Below are positions 8,722 through 16,245 of a stretch of DNA of 41,119 nucleotides, piece after piece. Source of the stretch: Clostridia bacterium (lineage in GTDB: Bacteria > Bacillota > Clostridia > Oscillospirales > Acutalibacteraceae); NCBI GenBank assembly GCA_017416485.1, contig JAFQCH010000008.1:1-41119 (forward strand), read 5' to 3'. A program made the translations under genes and the position numbers. The notes beneath the pieces were generated by a model that ran no database searches, was not told the DNA's origin, and saw only the letters and a list, made by a program, of their open reading frames with translations. Position 1 is the first letter of the stretch, and each line of letters begins with the position of its first letter.

Positions 8722-10623
8722 TTACATTTTATTATACATCTTTTCCATGAACCTGTAAACGGATTCCGACAAACGGTTCAAGGGAGTCAGGAAGTCTTCG
8801 TCATAAAGGGTGATCCATGTGTAAATGTGTCTGAAAAAGCGGTTGAAGGCATTGTCCGTGGACAGTTCGTGGTTTTTTCGCTCTCCCATACGGGTGATTC
8901 CCATTTTGATGAGATCATCATACAGTTCCTGGCGTGCTTTCAGGCGCAGATACGGATGTTGGAAAAGTTTGAATTCGCTTTTGCCGTTGGAGCATTTCCA
9001 ATAGCGCCAGCAAAGCTCGCTTCGCCTGATCTGTGCCAATTGTTCTTCGTTTTCGGCTTCCGTTTTTGCATTCTCCCACAGCTCGTCGCAGTGCGCAATG
9101 ATATCCTTTTTCATCTTATGTAAGTTTCTGCGGGACGGAGTTTCGAGTTGCAGGTGTGAAAAACGGGTGACGGCATGCTCGGTCATAATGTCAACGAATT
9201 CTTTGAGATATTTGCCGCCCGGACCGTAAACCGCGAGCATGTAGCCGAGCATTTCCGCATCAAAATCCAGGTAGGGATCCTGCATCAGTTTTGCAACAAG
9301 ATAAGTCTTCATTTCACCGAATTCGGCATCGCACTCGGCAATGTAGAACACACCCTGCTCGTAAATGCCCTTTACATTGTGCTCATGAAAAATCTGAATA
9401 TTTCTCTGCAATACGCCAAAATTGGGGTGAATATTGACGGATTCATCGCAGTTGAGGGAATAATTCCAGATGTAAAGTCGTTTGCAGAGCTTGCTCCATG
9501 CGGCAAGGTCTTCCATGAAGGCAATATTTTCCTTGCACTTCGGGTCGTCAAGGGTATGCCCAAAGCAGCATTCAATGGAGCAAAGACGCACGATCACATT
9601 GTTGTCGGGCACAACATCGGTCGGTGCTTCGCGGGTGTACTGATAAGCGAATGTGTCAAAGGCAATGTTGCCATAATCGCCTGCGGCACAGACACGGCGT
9701 GCAATTTCATTGACAAAAGTGATCATGGTGCCGGCTTGCGAGCCGTTGGCTTCGTCGAGTGCCTTGCAGTTTTCGCATTGGCAGTATTCACCGTTGTCTG
9801 CCTGTGTGACGGAAACGATCTGAATGCTTGCGGTCGGGTCATGCTGTTCGGCAAGCAAGGCAAGCACTTCATCGGTGACGATCTGCTTCACAGCTTCATT
9901 GGTCAAGCAAAGCTGGGTGCCCCTGCGTTCACCGTCTACAAGTGCAAAATATTCTGGATGCTCTTCAAAATAAACGGATGGCTTGCAGTAGCGGTTGACA
10001 AGTGTGTGGCTTGAGCCGCCGAGATATTCAACCGAACCTCCCTGCTCGGCGGTCAGATTTTTGTAAATGCCGCCGGTTTGTCCGTTTGCAATGGCAAATT
10101 CGGGGTCACGGGAACTTTTTGTGTCGGTTTCGGCATATTCAAAAAACGGGATGTAGGTTACATCAAGGTCAACAGGTACGGTCAAATCTTTGTTTTCGGG
10201 AATCACAATGACTTCGTCTTCATACCACCGGCAGCCGCAGTATTTTTCGAGGAAGGCATACACGCCGTTGATGGTGCCGTGGTTGCCGACACCGTTGATG
10301 ATAAGTGCATTTTCTTCGGAACGGATGACATAACTACCGTCTGTTTCATTTTTAAAATCGACTTCTGCAAGTGCGGTTGCTCCGACGGAAACGGCACAGG
10401 CATCTGTTTTTTTCTGATCCGTGACAATGGCAATATCACCGCCCGTGATTTCATCGAGATAATATTTGAGTCTTTGTGCGGCATAGCTGTCGGTAACGCT
10501 TGCATCCTCCGCAATCAAAATCACCGCATCTGTGATTTTGGTTTGTGTTTCGGCAGCAGATGCACTGACAGCAAGACAAAACAGAAACAATGCCGACAAT
10601 AACAGGCAAACGATTTTTTTCAT
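8722..10623 (-). CDS. Secreted DUF4838 protein (glycoside-hydrolase-like)
   Basis: A 633-aa protein with a classic signal peptide (cleavage likely after SASA, about residue 25). An N-terminal alpha/beta region resembles the GH20b/GH67N accessory domain, followed by the DUF4838 signature around QADNGEYCQCENCK and the segment with IWNYSLN. DUF4838 proteins are TIM-barrel relatives of alpha-glucuronidase and hexosaminidase families and occur in glycan-use loci; the reaction is not established by the sequence. The start at 10623 is chosen over an in-frame GTG at 10638 because GGGAGG sits 6 nt before it. Six Cys in the central region may bind metal or form disulfides. Confidence 0.8.
   Translation of the reverse strand: MKKIVCLLLSALFLFCLAVSASAAETQTKITDAVILIAEDASVTDSYAAQRLKYYLDEITGGDIAIVTDQKKTDACAVSVGATALAEVDFKNETDGSYVIRSEENALIINGVGNHGTINGVYAFLEKYCGCRWYEDEVIVIPENKDLTVPVDLDVTYIPFFEYAETDTKSSRDPEFAIANGQTGGIYKNLTAEQGGSVEYLGGSSHTLVNRYCKPSVYFEEHPEYFALVDGERRGTQLCLTNEAVKQIVTDEVLALLAEQHDPTASIQIVSVTQADNGEYCQCENCKALDEANGSQAGTMITFVNEIARRVCAAGDYGNIAFDTFAYQYTREAPTDVVPDNNVIVRLCSIECCFGHTLDDPKCKENIAFMEDLAAWSKLCKRLYIWNYSLNCDESVNIHPNFGVLQRNIQIFHEHNVKGIYEQGVFYIAECDAEFGEMKTYLVAKLMQDPYLDFDAEMLGYMLAVYGPGGKYLKEFVDIMTEHAVTRFSHLQLETPSRRNLHKMKKDIIAHCDELWENAKTEAENEEQLAQIRRSELCWRYWKCSNGKSEFKLFQHPYLRLKARQELYDDLIKMGITRMGERKNHELSTDNAFNRFFRHIYTWITLYDEDFLTPLNRLSESVYRFMEKMYNKM
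8731..8759 (-). promoter_or_regulatory. Promoter for the radical SAM gene
   Basis: On the minus strand: TTTACA, 17-bp spacer, TATAAT, lying inside the last codons of the upstream DUF4838 gene. It suggests the gene is, or was, transcribed on its own. Confidence 0.65.
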
Positions 10624-10663
10624 GCAATTCCCTCCCACGATAAGAAATAGTTCTTATTTTTCA

Positions 10664-10692
10664 ATTATATATGTTTTTATCAAGCAAGTAAA
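10664..10692 (-). promoter_or_regulatory. Promoter for the DUF4838 gene
   Basis: On the minus strand: TTTACT, 17-bp spacer, TATAAT. Confidence 0.6.
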
Positions 10693-10788
10693 CAAGGCAA
10701 GTGCAACAAAAATTATTATAATTCTTTGTTAAAAATAAATGAAACTGATTTTTCAGATTCAAAAAACATGGTAAACCAAAATGCGGTA

Positions 10789-10797
10789 TGGTATAAT
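10789..10797 (+). promoter_or_regulatory. Extended -10 promoter for the metallophosphoesterase gene
   Basis: TGG followed by TATAAT (TGnTATAAT), 34 bp before the ATG at 10831. There is no convincing -35, which fits an extended -10 promoter. AAAAAGGAGAA is the ribosome site. Confidence 0.6.
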
Positions 10798-10830
10798 TAT
10801 TCCATTCTTATAAAAAGGAGAAACTGAAAA

Positions 10831-12243
10831 ATGAAAAAAGCTACATCTGTTCTGCTTGCAGTTATACTGATGGCAAGCTGCCTTGTGCCTGCGGGAGCCG
10901 TGTCTGCGTGGGATGTATATTGGGCTGACAGCAAAGAGGCTGCAAGAGGCATTATCATGCAACCGGGTGAAGACGAAACACAGCGCAATTTTTCGTGGTA
11001 TATGGATGCGGATGTGACTTCCTGCCATGTTGAAATCAGTGACAACCCCCAGATGGCAAATGCCGAAATCATCAGTGGTGAAATCATTGATGCTTACCGG
11101 GGTGACAAGGTTGCAAAAGTGACCGTGAGTGAACTTGAGCTTGGCGAAACCTACTATTATACCTGCGTTTCGGGGGATGAAAAGAGCGCTGTTTACACCT
11201 TTGAAACCGTGGAAGCAGACAGTTTTTCCGCACTCTATCTTTCGGATATTCACATTTCGGGCGACAGCAGAGATGCGGTCAAGGATACCGCTTTTATGTT
11301 TGCGGATCTGCTCAACGATGCCACTGCCCGTGCGGATGTGAATCTCATTCTTTCTGCGGGCGATCAGGCTTCGGACGGACTTCGCTGTGAATATGAGGGT
11401 CTCACTTTTTCTCCGTTGAGTCGTTCGCTTTCGTTTGCCACCACCATCGGCAACCATGACCGTAAGGGTGTGGATTACCGTTATTTTACAAATCTGCCGA
11501 ATGAAGATAAAATTGTCATCAGTTCTTATCAGGGCGGGAATTATTATTTTGTCAAAGGCGAAGTGCTGTTTTTGTGCCTTGATTCCAACAATGCAAGCGG
11601 AACGGATCATTACCGTTTTGTCAAAAATGCAGTCAAGGAAAATCCCGATTGCAAATGGCGCGTTGTGATGATGCACCATGACCTGTACGGCGGAACCATT
11701 GAGAGCAGAGAAAGCGAAAATAGGTTGCTCAGGCTGCTGTATTCTCCCATTATGGATGAATTCAATATTGACCTTGCACTGCTCGGACATTCCCACCATT
11801 ATTCCGTTTCCGATGTGGTTTACAACGGCAAAAGTGTTGCAGAACTTGCAAACGGCGGCACGGTCGAAAATGCACAGGGCACGGTTTATATGGTTTCCGC
11901 ATCCGTCAGCAGGCCGCGTGACGAAGAAGGCGAAATTCCTTACAGCGATCTGATTGCCATTGGTATGGATGAACACACTGACCGTCTTTACAATATCATC
12001 GATTTTTCTTCCGATGCCATCACCGTTACCACCTATGAAGTCGGCAGTGACGAAGTGCATGCCAACTTCACCCTGACCAAAACAGAAGATTTTGATGCAC
12101 CGTCTTTCAGCTTCTTCAGAAAGCTGTTTGCAAAGCTTGTTAATTTCATCGGTACGATCTATGCGGTGTTCAATAACATCGGTGTATTTTCCGACCTTAA
12201 AGAGGACGGGTTTGATGTGCCTTTCATTGAAGTGGTTTTTTGA
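10831..12243 (+). CDS. Secreted metallophosphoesterase with Fn3-like N-terminal domain
   Basis: A 470-aa exported protein: signal peptide (residues about 1-25, AGAVSA), a purple-acid-phosphatase-like Fn3 domain (about 35-125), then a calcineurin-type metallophosphoesterase. The metal-binding motifs are all present in order: DIH, GDQ, GNHD, MMHHD and GHSHH. The last 50 residues form an amphipathic aromatic/Lys tail (SFFRKLFAKLVNFIG), similar in character to the tail of the protein ending at 27266. It probably hydrolyses phosphoesters at the cell surface. It forms an operon with the GH43-like gene 19 bp downstream. Confidence 0.85.
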   Translation: MKKATSVLLAVILMASCLVPAGAVSAWDVYWADSKEAARGIIMQPGEDETQRNFSWYMDADVTSCHVEISDNPQMANAEIISGEIIDAYRGDKVAKVTVSELELGETYYYTCVSGDEKSAVYTFETVEADSFSALYLSDIHISGDSRDAVKDTAFMFADLLNDATARADVNLILSAGDQASDGLRCEYEGLTFSPLSRSLSFATTIGNHDRKGVDYRYFTNLPNEDKIVISSYQGGNYYFVKGEVLFLCLDSNNASGTDHYRFVKNAVKENPDCKWRVVMMHHDLYGGTIESRESENRLLRLLYSPIMDEFNIDLALLGHSHHYSVSDVVYNGKSVAELANGGTVENAQGTVYMVSASVSRPRDEEGEIPYSDLIAIGMDEHTDRLYNIIDFSSDAITVTTYEVGSDEVHANFTLTKTEDFDAPSFSFFRKLFAKLVNFIGTIYAVFNNIGVFSDLKEDGFDVPFIEVVF

Positions 12244-12262
12244 TTTTATGAGGATTTGATTT

Positions 12263-13303
12263 ATGAGTTTGATGAAGTTTACACGCTATCTTATTGCGAT
12301 TCTGATGTCGGTGTATTATCTGTTCAATTATGCGTTTAACAATTATGCCTACCCTGCGCTCAGCAGGGAGGGCGCCTATGTGTTCTGCTATTTTGTCGGC
12401 AATGAGGTCGAAGAACAGCGTTTGCACATGGCAGTCAGCACGGATGGATATCATTTCAAAGCACTCAATAACAATGAGCCGATCATTATGCAGACACTCG
12501 GAACGGGGTGCGTCCGTGACCCCTATATGTTCAAAGGAACGGATGAAAACGGCAAGGATTGCTATTTTATTATCGGTACGGACATGAATGCCCTGGAAGG
12601 CTGGACTTCCAACCATTGTCTGATCACCTGGCGGTCGTATGACCTTGTAAACTGGATTGACGAAACGGTTATTGATATTCGTCAGTTTGCAGGCTTTGAG
12701 CATACCAACCGTGCATGGGCACCGCAGGCAATCTGGGATAGTGAAAAGCAGATGTATATGGTCTATTGGGCAAATTCCACCGAAGAAAATGACACGGCGG
12801 GGCATTATTATGCCTATTCAAAGGATCTCAAGACCTTTGAAACCGAACCGCAGGTGCTGTACGGCAGATGGAATGAAGTCGATCCCGAAACCGGAGAAAC
12901 AAGAAACATTCAGTGTATCGACGGCGACATCATATACAATGAAAAGGATGGATATTATTATCTGTATTTCAAAGAAGATATCACGCAAAAGATCGCTTAT
13001 GTGCGTTCCAAGTCGCTGACAGGGCCGTACAACACCGATTATACCATCGTTTCACTCAATTACTGGGGTGTTGAAGGCAGTTCGATGTATCGCATCAACG
13101 GCACGGATGCCTGGATGATGATTATGGATGAATACGGGCAGGGTACTTTCTTTGCGCAGATGACACGGGATTTTGAAAACTTCAGACAAGTCCAGCGTTC
13201 GTCTTATGCAATGAATCAGCTGCGTCCCCGCCACGGCTCGGTCGTGTCGATCACGGAAGAAGAATATTATACGCTCGTCGAAGCTTACGGCGTGCAGAAA
13301 TAA
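12263..13303 (+). CDS. GH43-like five-bladed propeller glycosidase
   Basis: A 346-aa protein with an N-terminal hydrophobic segment (residues about 8-24) acting as anchor or signal, then a five-bladed propeller of the GH43/GH117 type. Candidate catalytic residues are Asp86 in VRDPYMF (base), Asp220 or Asp222 in CIDGDIIY, and Glu271 in GVEGSSMY (acid), the usual D-D-E order. The likely substrate class is arabinosyl, xylosyl or galactosyl linkages. It follows the metallophosphoesterase in the same operon, with TGAGGATTTG as ribosome site, and ends 15 bp before a terminator. Confidence 0.8.
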   Translation: MSLMKFTRYLIAILMSVYYLFNYAFNNYAYPALSREGAYVFCYFVGNEVEEQRLHMAVSTDGYHFKALNNNEPIIMQTLGTGCVRDPYMFKGTDENGKDCYFIIGTDMNALEGWTSNHCLITWRSYDLVNWIDETVIDIRQFAGFEHTNRAWAPQAIWDSEKQMYMVYWANSTEENDTAGHYYAYSKDLKTFETEPQVLYGRWNEVDPETGETRNIQCIDGDIIYNEKDGYYYLYFKEDITQKIAYVRSKSLTGPYNTDYTIVSLNYWGVEGSSMYRINGTDAWMMIMDEYGQGTFFAQMTRDFENFRQVQRSSYAMNQLRPRHGSVVSITEEEYYTLVEAYGVQK

Positions 13304-13318
13304 GCAGACAAAAAAATT

Positions 13319-13365
13319 CCTCCTGTGGCAGATAGAGTGATCTGCCCATAGGAGGATGTTTTTTT
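13319..13365. terminator. Terminator between the GH43-like and CBS transporter genes
   Basis: A 15-bp stem (13319-13333 with 13340-13355, one bulged C and one G-T pair), loop AGAGTG, followed by a T-rich tract at 13357-13365. It separates convergent genes and probably serves the plus-strand operon. Confidence 0.8.
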
Positions 13366-13392
13366 GTTGTTCGTTTTTTTACGAAAGTGTAT

Positions 13393-14856
13393 TTAGTTTT
13401 TATCGGAGTCTTTGTCTCTGTCGCGTCTTAAGCGGTCAAAGGGTTTTTCATCCGGTTCTTCTTTTTCTTCTTTCGGCAGAATTTCAATTTTGACCGAGCA
13501 GATTCTGCGTTCTTCTACTTCCGTTACCGTGAAGTGCAGGTTTTCGTAATCGAAAATTTCGCCGCCGACAGGTAAGGTTTTGAGCTGATACAGCACAAAG
13601 CCTGCAACCGTGTCATAATCACCTTCGGGAATCTTCACACCCACAAGGTCATCGAGTTCATCAATGGATGTGCTGCCGTCCACATCGAAAGTGGTTTCGT
13701 TGATCTGGTTGATGTCTTCTTCTTCGTCGAAGTCATATTCATCACGGATATTGCCGACGATGGATTCAAGCAGGTCTTCTAATGTAACGATACCTGCCGT
13801 GCCACCGTATTCGTCCACCACAACGGCGATCTGAATACGCTGGTCGGTCATTTCTCGGAACAATCCGCCGCAGGGTTTGCTTTCGGGGACGAAGAAAGCC
13901 TCACGCATGACCTGGCGGGGGGTGATGCCCTCGGGCAGGGAACCTGCAATGTATTTAATGAGGTCCTTGACATACAGAATGCCGACAATGGAGTCAAGGT
14001 CATCTTCATAAACGGGAATACGCGAATAGCCGCTTTCGACGAGTGTTTCGCGCAGAAGTTCATCCAACGGTTCATCTGCGTTCACGCAGGTCAGATCCAC
14101 ACGGTGGGTCATGATGTCTGCGGCATTGATGTCGTCAAATTCAAAAATGTTGTTGATCATGTCGCGTTGCAGGTCTTCAATAACCCCTTTTTCTTCGCCG
14201 ACATCGACCATCATCATGATTTCTTCTTCCGTCACTTCTTCTTCGTCTGCATTCGGGTCAACACCGAAAATGCGGGCAACAAGGTTGGTGGAAAAAGCAA
14301 GAATTTTCACAAAGGGTTTTGTGATTTTTGCAATCACAAGCAGAATGCCGATCACCTTGAACGATACCTTTTCGGCATAGATCATGCCGATTCGTTTGGG
14401 GGCAAGCTCACCCAACACGAGCGAGAAATACGAAATGACAATCGTGATCAGAATCATCAATATGCTTTCAATCAGCGAGGGACTCAAAGAAGGCAGTACG
14501 GATTGCACAAAGGGACTGAGTAACGGCACAAAAGACGATGCCGCCGTGGCACTGGTCAGAAATCCTGCCAATGTAACACCGATCTGAATGGTGGACAGAA
14601 ATTGCGAAGAATTTTCGGTCAGTTTGCAAACCTGTTTTGCTTTTTTGTTGCCGTCTTCCGCCATTCGTTGCATTTTTGTGTCATTAAGAGAGATAATGGC
14701 AATCTCGCTCATTGCAAAAAACGCATTCACAAGAATGAGGATAAACAAAACAATGATTTTAGACAGAATTTCTCCGCCGACTCCTGATGAAACTGCATTG
14801 GCAGTTGCATCAGCCGATGCTACAAGCAAATGCCACGATCGTATGGGAACGTCCAC
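13393..14856 (-). CDS. CNNM/HlyC-CorC family transporter with CBS pair
   Basis: A 487-aa inner-membrane protein: DUF21/CNNM transmembrane domain (about residues 30-210, with the LGELAPKRIG motif), two CBS domains (about 230-350), and a C-terminal CorC_HlyC domain (about 365-450), ending in a charged tail. The family is linked to magnesium or cobalt efflux and was once called hemolysin. The start is the GTG at 14856, because AAGGAG lies 8 nt upstream and the consensus promoter at 14894-14922 sits inside the longer reading frame. It stands as a single gene. Confidence 0.9.
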   Translation of the reverse strand: MDVPIRSWHLLVASADATANAVSSGVGGEILSKIIVLFILILVNAFFAMSEIAIISLNDTKMQRMAEDGNKKAKQVCKLTENSSQFLSTIQIGVTLAGFLTSATAASSFVPLLSPFVQSVLPSLSPSLIESILMILITIVISYFSLVLGELAPKRIGMIYAEKVSFKVIGILLVIAKITKPFVKILAFSTNLVARIFGVDPNADEEEVTEEEIMMMVDVGEEKGVIEDLQRDMINNIFEFDDINAADIMTHRVDLTCVNADEPLDELLRETLVESGYSRIPVYEDDLDSIVGILYVKDLIKYIAGSLPEGITPRQVMREAFFVPESKPCGGLFREMTDQRIQIAVVVDEYGGTAGIVTLEDLLESIVGNIRDEYDFDEEEDINQINETTFDVDGSTSIDELDDLVGVKIPEGDYDTVAGFVLYQLKTLPVGGEIFDYENLHFTVTEVEERRICSVKIEILPKEEKEEPDEKPFDRLRRDRDKDSDKN

Positions 14857-14893
14857 TTTTATTTCTCCTTTAATAAAAGAATATTTAGATTTA

Positions 14894-14922
14894 AGTATAG
14901 CCAATATTGTATAATTTGTCAA
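14894..14922 (-). promoter_or_regulatory. Promoter for the CNNM/CBS gene
   Basis: On the minus strand: perfect TTGACA, 17-bp spacer, TATACT. Confidence 0.85.
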
Positions 14923-15032
14923 TACTTACTTAAAAACGAACACATTTATTCAAAAATATTAAAAATATTTCTCGTCAATACCTGCGTTTATTTTCAAGGC
15001 TCTTACCGTATAATGATTAACGGGTGATTTAT

Positions 15033-15221
15033 TTGAAAAAACATTTTAATTCTTATGAACAATATTGCAGTGTGCTCAACAAAAACATCATCATGCAGGT
15101 AACGGTTTTTCACAACGGCACAAAAAGCACAATCTGCACCAATCTGCCGAATTGCAACAAAATCGGCGGGTGCAAAAATGTGATTCTGAAACGGCTGTGG
15201 GAAGCCGTGGGAAGCGATTGA
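15033..15221 (+). CDS. Small Cys-rich protein
   Basis: A 62-residue ORF starting at TTG 15033, with GGGTGAT before it; GTG at 15024 is an alternative. A TATAAT at 15009-15014 could be its -10. It has four Cys, three of them in the segment CTNLPNCNKIGGC, which may bind a metal. The start of manA transcription overlaps its end: the manA -35 box contains its TGA stop. I do not recognise the family. The strong promoter, ribosome-site spacing and non-random Cys pattern argue that it is real. Confidence 0.5.
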   Translation: MKKHFNSYEQYCSVLNKNIIMQVTVFHNGTKSTICTNLPNCNKIGGCKNVILKRLWEAVGSD

Positions 15222-15246
15222 CAAAAAAGTAAAAATGGGGTATACT
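15218..15246 (+). promoter_or_regulatory. Sigma-A promoter for manA
   Basis: Perfect TTGACA (15218-15223), 17-bp spacer, TATACT (15241-15246). Transcription would start at about 15253, so the translation start must be the ATG at 15280 and not the in-frame ATG at 15235. Confidence 0.9.
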
Positions 15247-15279
15247 CAATCCATATTTGTAAAAAAGGATGGGTTCTGT

Positions 15280-16242
15280 ATGGAAATTCTCAACCTGAAG
15301 CCTGCTCTCAAGGAAATTATATGGGGCGGCAACCGCATGAAAGACGGCTTCGGTTTTCAGACCGAAGGTGATAATATTGCAGAAGCATGGATGCTTTCTG
15401 CCCACAAGGACGGCCCTTGCACGGTCGTCGGCGGCGAAGATGACGGTATGACTCTCATTGAAGCTGTTGCAAAACACGGCAATGCAGTGCTCGGCACGAA
15501 GTGTGCGGATCTTCCCGATTTTCCGCTTCTTGTGAAATTCATTGATGCGCGCGACAGACTGTCTGTGCAGGTGCATCCCGAAAATGAATATGCCCGCCGT
15601 GTTGAAAACGACAACGGCAAAACCGAAGCATGGTATATTCTTGCTTGTGATGAAGGGGCTGAGCTGATTTACGGCTTCAACGGCGATCTTACAAAAGACG
15701 AATGCCGTACCGCCATTGAGCAGGGAACACTGCTTGAAAAATGCAACCGCGTTGCCGTAAAACCGGGGGATGTCTGTTTTATTCCCGCAGGCACACTGCA
15801 TGCCATCGGCGCAGGAATCTTGCTTGCAGAAGTACAGCAGAGTTCCAACGTGACCTACCGCGTGTTTGACTACAACCGTGTCGGCAAGGACGGCAAACAG
15901 AGAGAACTGCATGTGGACAAGGCGCTGGATGTTGTGCATCTGAACAAACCTGCCCGCGATTTTTCCGCACAGGGTGAAGTGCAAGCCATCAACGGCGGCA
16001 CACAGCAGCTGCTTGCATCCTGCGAATATTTCTCTATGACAGCTCTTGTGCTCGATGGCGAAACGGTTCGCACGGCTGATGAAACCTCCTTTGTCAGCCT
16101 GCTTGTCACCGACGGCAACGGCAGTCTTGCCGACGGCAAACAGAGTATTGCACTGCAAAAAGGCTCCTGCATTTTTGTGCCCGCCGGCCACGGCGACTTC
16201 AAATTGCAGGGAAAAATGAAAATCGTAGAAATCAGAGTATAA
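15280..16242 (+). CDS. manA: Mannose-6-phosphate isomerase, class I
   Basis: A 320-aa cupin enzyme that interconverts mannose-6-phosphate and fructose-6-phosphate in the cytoplasm. Zinc and active-site motifs are intact: QVHPE (Gln97, His99), GKTEAWY (Glu116) and FIPAGTLHAIG (His174), followed by the family signature LLAEVQQSSNVTYRVFDYNR. Length matches the short firmicute form. The start is fixed by the promoter at 15218-15246 and the AAAGGATGG ribosome site. The ABC-F gene begins 3 nt after its stop, so they share a transcript. Confidence 0.92.
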   Translation: MEILNLKPALKEIIWGGNRMKDGFGFQTEGDNIAEAWMLSAHKDGPCTVVGGEDDGMTLIEAVAKHGNAVLGTKCADLPDFPLLVKFIDARDRLSVQVHPENEYARRVENDNGKTEAWYILACDEGAELIYGFNGDLTKDECRTAIEQGTLLEKCNRVAVKPGDVCFIPAGTLHAIGAGILLAEVQQSSNVTYRVFDYNRVGKDGKQRELHVDKALDVVHLNKPARDFSAQGEVQAINGGTQQLLASCEYFSMTALVLDGETVRTADETSFVSLLVTDGNGSLADGKQSIALQKGSCIFVPAGHGDFKLQGKMKIVEIRV

Positions 16243-16245
16243 ACC

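Noticed and set aside
10759..12060. Long open frame on the minus strand opposite the metallophosphoesterase gene
   Set aside because: The plus-strand protein has a signal peptide and all phosphoesterase motifs; the antisense product has no domain, ribosome site or promoter. Codon bias of the real gene leaves few stops in the shadow frame.
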